Assembly (NCBI GenBank): GCA_016937575.1
Contig: JAFHKN010000002.1
Location: 248,001-312,000, forward strand
DNA length: 64,000 bases
Origin: Roseomonas aeriglobus
Lineage (GTDB): Bacteria > Pseudomonadota > Alphaproteobacteria > Sphingomonadales > Sphingomonadaceae
Direction: 5' to 3'
Under the pieces are notes generated by a model. That model was not told the origin of the DNA. It did not search any database and worked only from the letters and a program-made list of their open reading frames with translations. This document shows positions 62,823-64,000 of the stretch, one piece after another. The stretch's first letter is position 1. Each line of letters begins with the position of its first letter. The position numbers and the translations under genes are program-made.

Positions 62823-63611
62823 ATGGAGAACTTGTCTACCCTCATCGCCGACCCCGCCGCCTGGGCCGCGCTGGTCACTCTGATCGTGATGGAGGTGGTG
62901 CTCGGAATCGACAACCTCATCTTCATTTCGATCCTGTCGAACAAGCTGCCGGAGGGGCAGCGGCAGAAGGCGCGGCGAATCGGCATCGGGTTGGCGCTCG
63001 TCATGCGCCTCGCCCTGCTGTCGATGATCGCGTGGATCGTCGGGCTGACCGCGCCGGTGTTTGATCTGGGCTGGTCGGCGCGCGATGCGGAGGGCCATGT
63101 TCTCTACGACACCGCCTTTTCCTGGCGCGACCTGATCCTGATCGCGGGTGGCCTGTTCCTGATGTGGAAGGCGACGAAGGAAATCCACCACACGATCGAT
63201 CATGAGGACACCGGCGAAACGTTGGACAAGGGCGGCAAGGTCGCGATCAGCTTCGGTTCGGCCATCGTCCAGATCCTGTTGCTCGACATGGTTTTTTCGA
63301 TCGATTCGATCCTGACCGCGGTCGGCATGACCGAACATGTCGCGATCATGTATGTCGCGGTCATCGTCGCGGTCGTGACCATGCTGGTCGCCGCCGACCC
63401 GCTGGCGAACTTCATCAACCGCAACCCGACGGTCGTGATGCTGGCACTCGGCTTCCTGCTGATGATCGGCATGGTGCTGATTGCGGAGGGCTTCGGCGCG
63501 CACGTGCCCAAGGGGTATATCTATACCGCCATGGCCTTTTCGGCCGGGGTCGAGGTGCTCAACATCTTCGCGCGGCGGCGTCGCGCGAAGAGGGCGGCGG
63601 GCGCCGAGTAA
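62823..63611 (+). CDS. TerC-family membrane protein
   Basis: A 262-residue integral membrane protein with about seven hydrophobic helices. The acidic helix motifs [15 protein letters not shown] and [15 protein letters not shown], with the Asp residues in the membrane, are the signature of TerC/Alx proteins, which export manganese or protect against tellurite. The ATG at 62823 gives the normal N-terminus [20 protein letters not shown]. It is divergent from the cold-shock gene, with a shared 207-base gap that must hold both promoters. Confidence 0.92.
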   Translation: MENLSTLIADPAAWAALVTLIVMEVVLGIDNLIFISILSNKLPEGQRQKARRIGIGLALVMRLALLSMIAWIVGLTAPVFDLGWSARDAEGHVLYDTAFSWRDLILIAGGLFLMWKATKEIHHTIDHEDTGETLDKGGKVAISFGSAIVQILLLDMVFSIDSILTAVGMTEHVAIMYVAVIVAVVTMLVAADPLANFINRNPTVVMLALGFLLMIGMVLIAEGFGAHVPKGYIYTAMAFSAGVEVLNIFARRRRAKRAAGAE

Positions 63612-63749
63612 CGCGAAACGGCAAAGCCGCTTCGTCGGACGCGCTGAGTGGCGCGCCGGCCGCCGTGGCGAGTCCGCGTCGAACGATGTTCGACGTGGCC
63701 GCCCGCTTCGTTATTGAGCGTTCAGCCTCAGCCCCCTATGTGCCGCGCT

Positions 63750-64000
63750 ATGGCCGTATATCTCCACGAAGAAGACATCCCCGCCGACCTGTTCGCGCCC
63801 GGCGCATCGATTGCGGTCGATACCGAGACGATGGGGCTGATCACGCCCCGCGACCGGCTGTGCGTCGTGCAACTGTCGGACGGTGGTCCGGACGAACATC
63901 TCGTGCGCTTTTCGGCGGGTAGCGATTATGCCGCGCCGAACCTGAAGGCCCTGCTGGCCGACCCGGCCCGGCTGAAGCTCTATCATTTCGGCCGTTTCGA
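63750..64000 (+). CDS. rnd: Ribonuclease D, N-terminal part (runs past window end)
   Basis: The first 83 codons of a DEDD-type 3'-5' exonuclease that trims tRNA and other stable RNAs. Exonuclease motif I is SIAVDTETMGL with Asp24 and Glu26; DRLCVVQLSDG and the later LYHFGRFD, where motif II starts, follow the normal order. The ATG at 63750 starts the family N-terminus; an ATG at 63738 would add four residues. The remainder lies outside the window. The short form without HRDC domains is common in alphaproteobacteria, but this cannot be seen here. Confidence 0.85.
   Translation, partial: MAVYLHEEDIPADLFAPGASIAVDTETMGLITPRDRLCVVQLSDGGPDEHLVRFSAGSDYAAPNLKALLADPARLKLYHFGRF

Overview
The window is high-GC, gene-dense chromosomal DNA. 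The gene complement points to a sphingomonad alphaproteobacterium (Sphingomonas or a close relative): tolB-pal, divK next to a DUF3572 gene, TonB-dependent uptake, LigM/LigAB-type lignin-aromatic enzymes, a TorF-type porin, and small inverted repeats of the GTTCGCCCTGAGC…TGTCGAAGG and ATCCCCGC…GCGGGGA kinds between genes. No rRNA, tRNA, CRISPR array, phage or complete insertion sequence was seen. Both ends cut genes: tolB at the left and an RNase D gene at the right.

Layout. 0-5 kb: tolB end, pal, a hairpin-rich spacer, then an apparent operon (SPFH membrane protein, ribbon-helix-helix protein, zinc-ribbon protein, small membrane protein, alpha/beta hydrolase) behind a perfect 16-bp palindrome; then a secreted S1/P1-type nuclease. 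5-10 kb: a minus-strand unit of TonB receptor, MBL-fold hydrolase, MFS exporter and a doubtful mini-ORF. 10-23.6 kb: an aromatic-catabolism island of two divergent operons. The minus arm (hydrolase, LigM-type O-demethylase, LigA, LigB, MetE-like methyltransferase, SnoaL-like protein, IclR regulator) is almost entirely joined by 1-4 nt overlaps. The plus arm carries MetF and PurU, then a possible leader ORF, a flavin monooxygenase, a type I extradiol dioxygenase, a C-C hydrolase-like protein, a cyclase-family hydrolase and an FAH-family protein, ending against a convergent NodD-like LysR gene. Together they look like O-demethylation onto tetrahydrofolate, recycling of the C1 unit, and two separate ring-cleavage routes.

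23.6-48 kb: a plant cell-wall glycan island. It holds a BNR_4 propeller protein, a DUF2264 pseudogene, GH105, two tail-to-tail GH2 enzymes, an amino-acid permease, GH43, a DUF885 hydrolase, an Ldh-family dehydrogenase, GH127, a large DUF5695 protein, an HEXXH lipoprotein, an MHS-type permease and threonine aldolase. The set fits side chains of pectin or arabinogalactan. Two identical perfect palindromes (ATCGTATACGAT) lie between the divergent GH127 and DUF5695 genes and suggest a shared, probably GntR-type, regulator encoded elsewhere.

48-64 kb: mostly housekeeping and stress genes: PhyH dioxygenase, glutathione reductase, saccharopine-dehydrogenase-like reductase, TorF porin, RidA, HAD-like protein, DUF3572, DivK, L33, a GDT1-like membrane protein, Dps, metallophosphoesterase, ATP-dependent DNA ligase, an HTH-DUF4019 membrane protein, glutaminyl cyclase, a double cold-shock protein, TerC and RNase D. 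A MITE-like element of about 266 bp sits between the HAD and RidA genes and supplies the last codons of the HAD gene.

All functional calls rest on reading the sequence and recalling family motifs; no database search was run.
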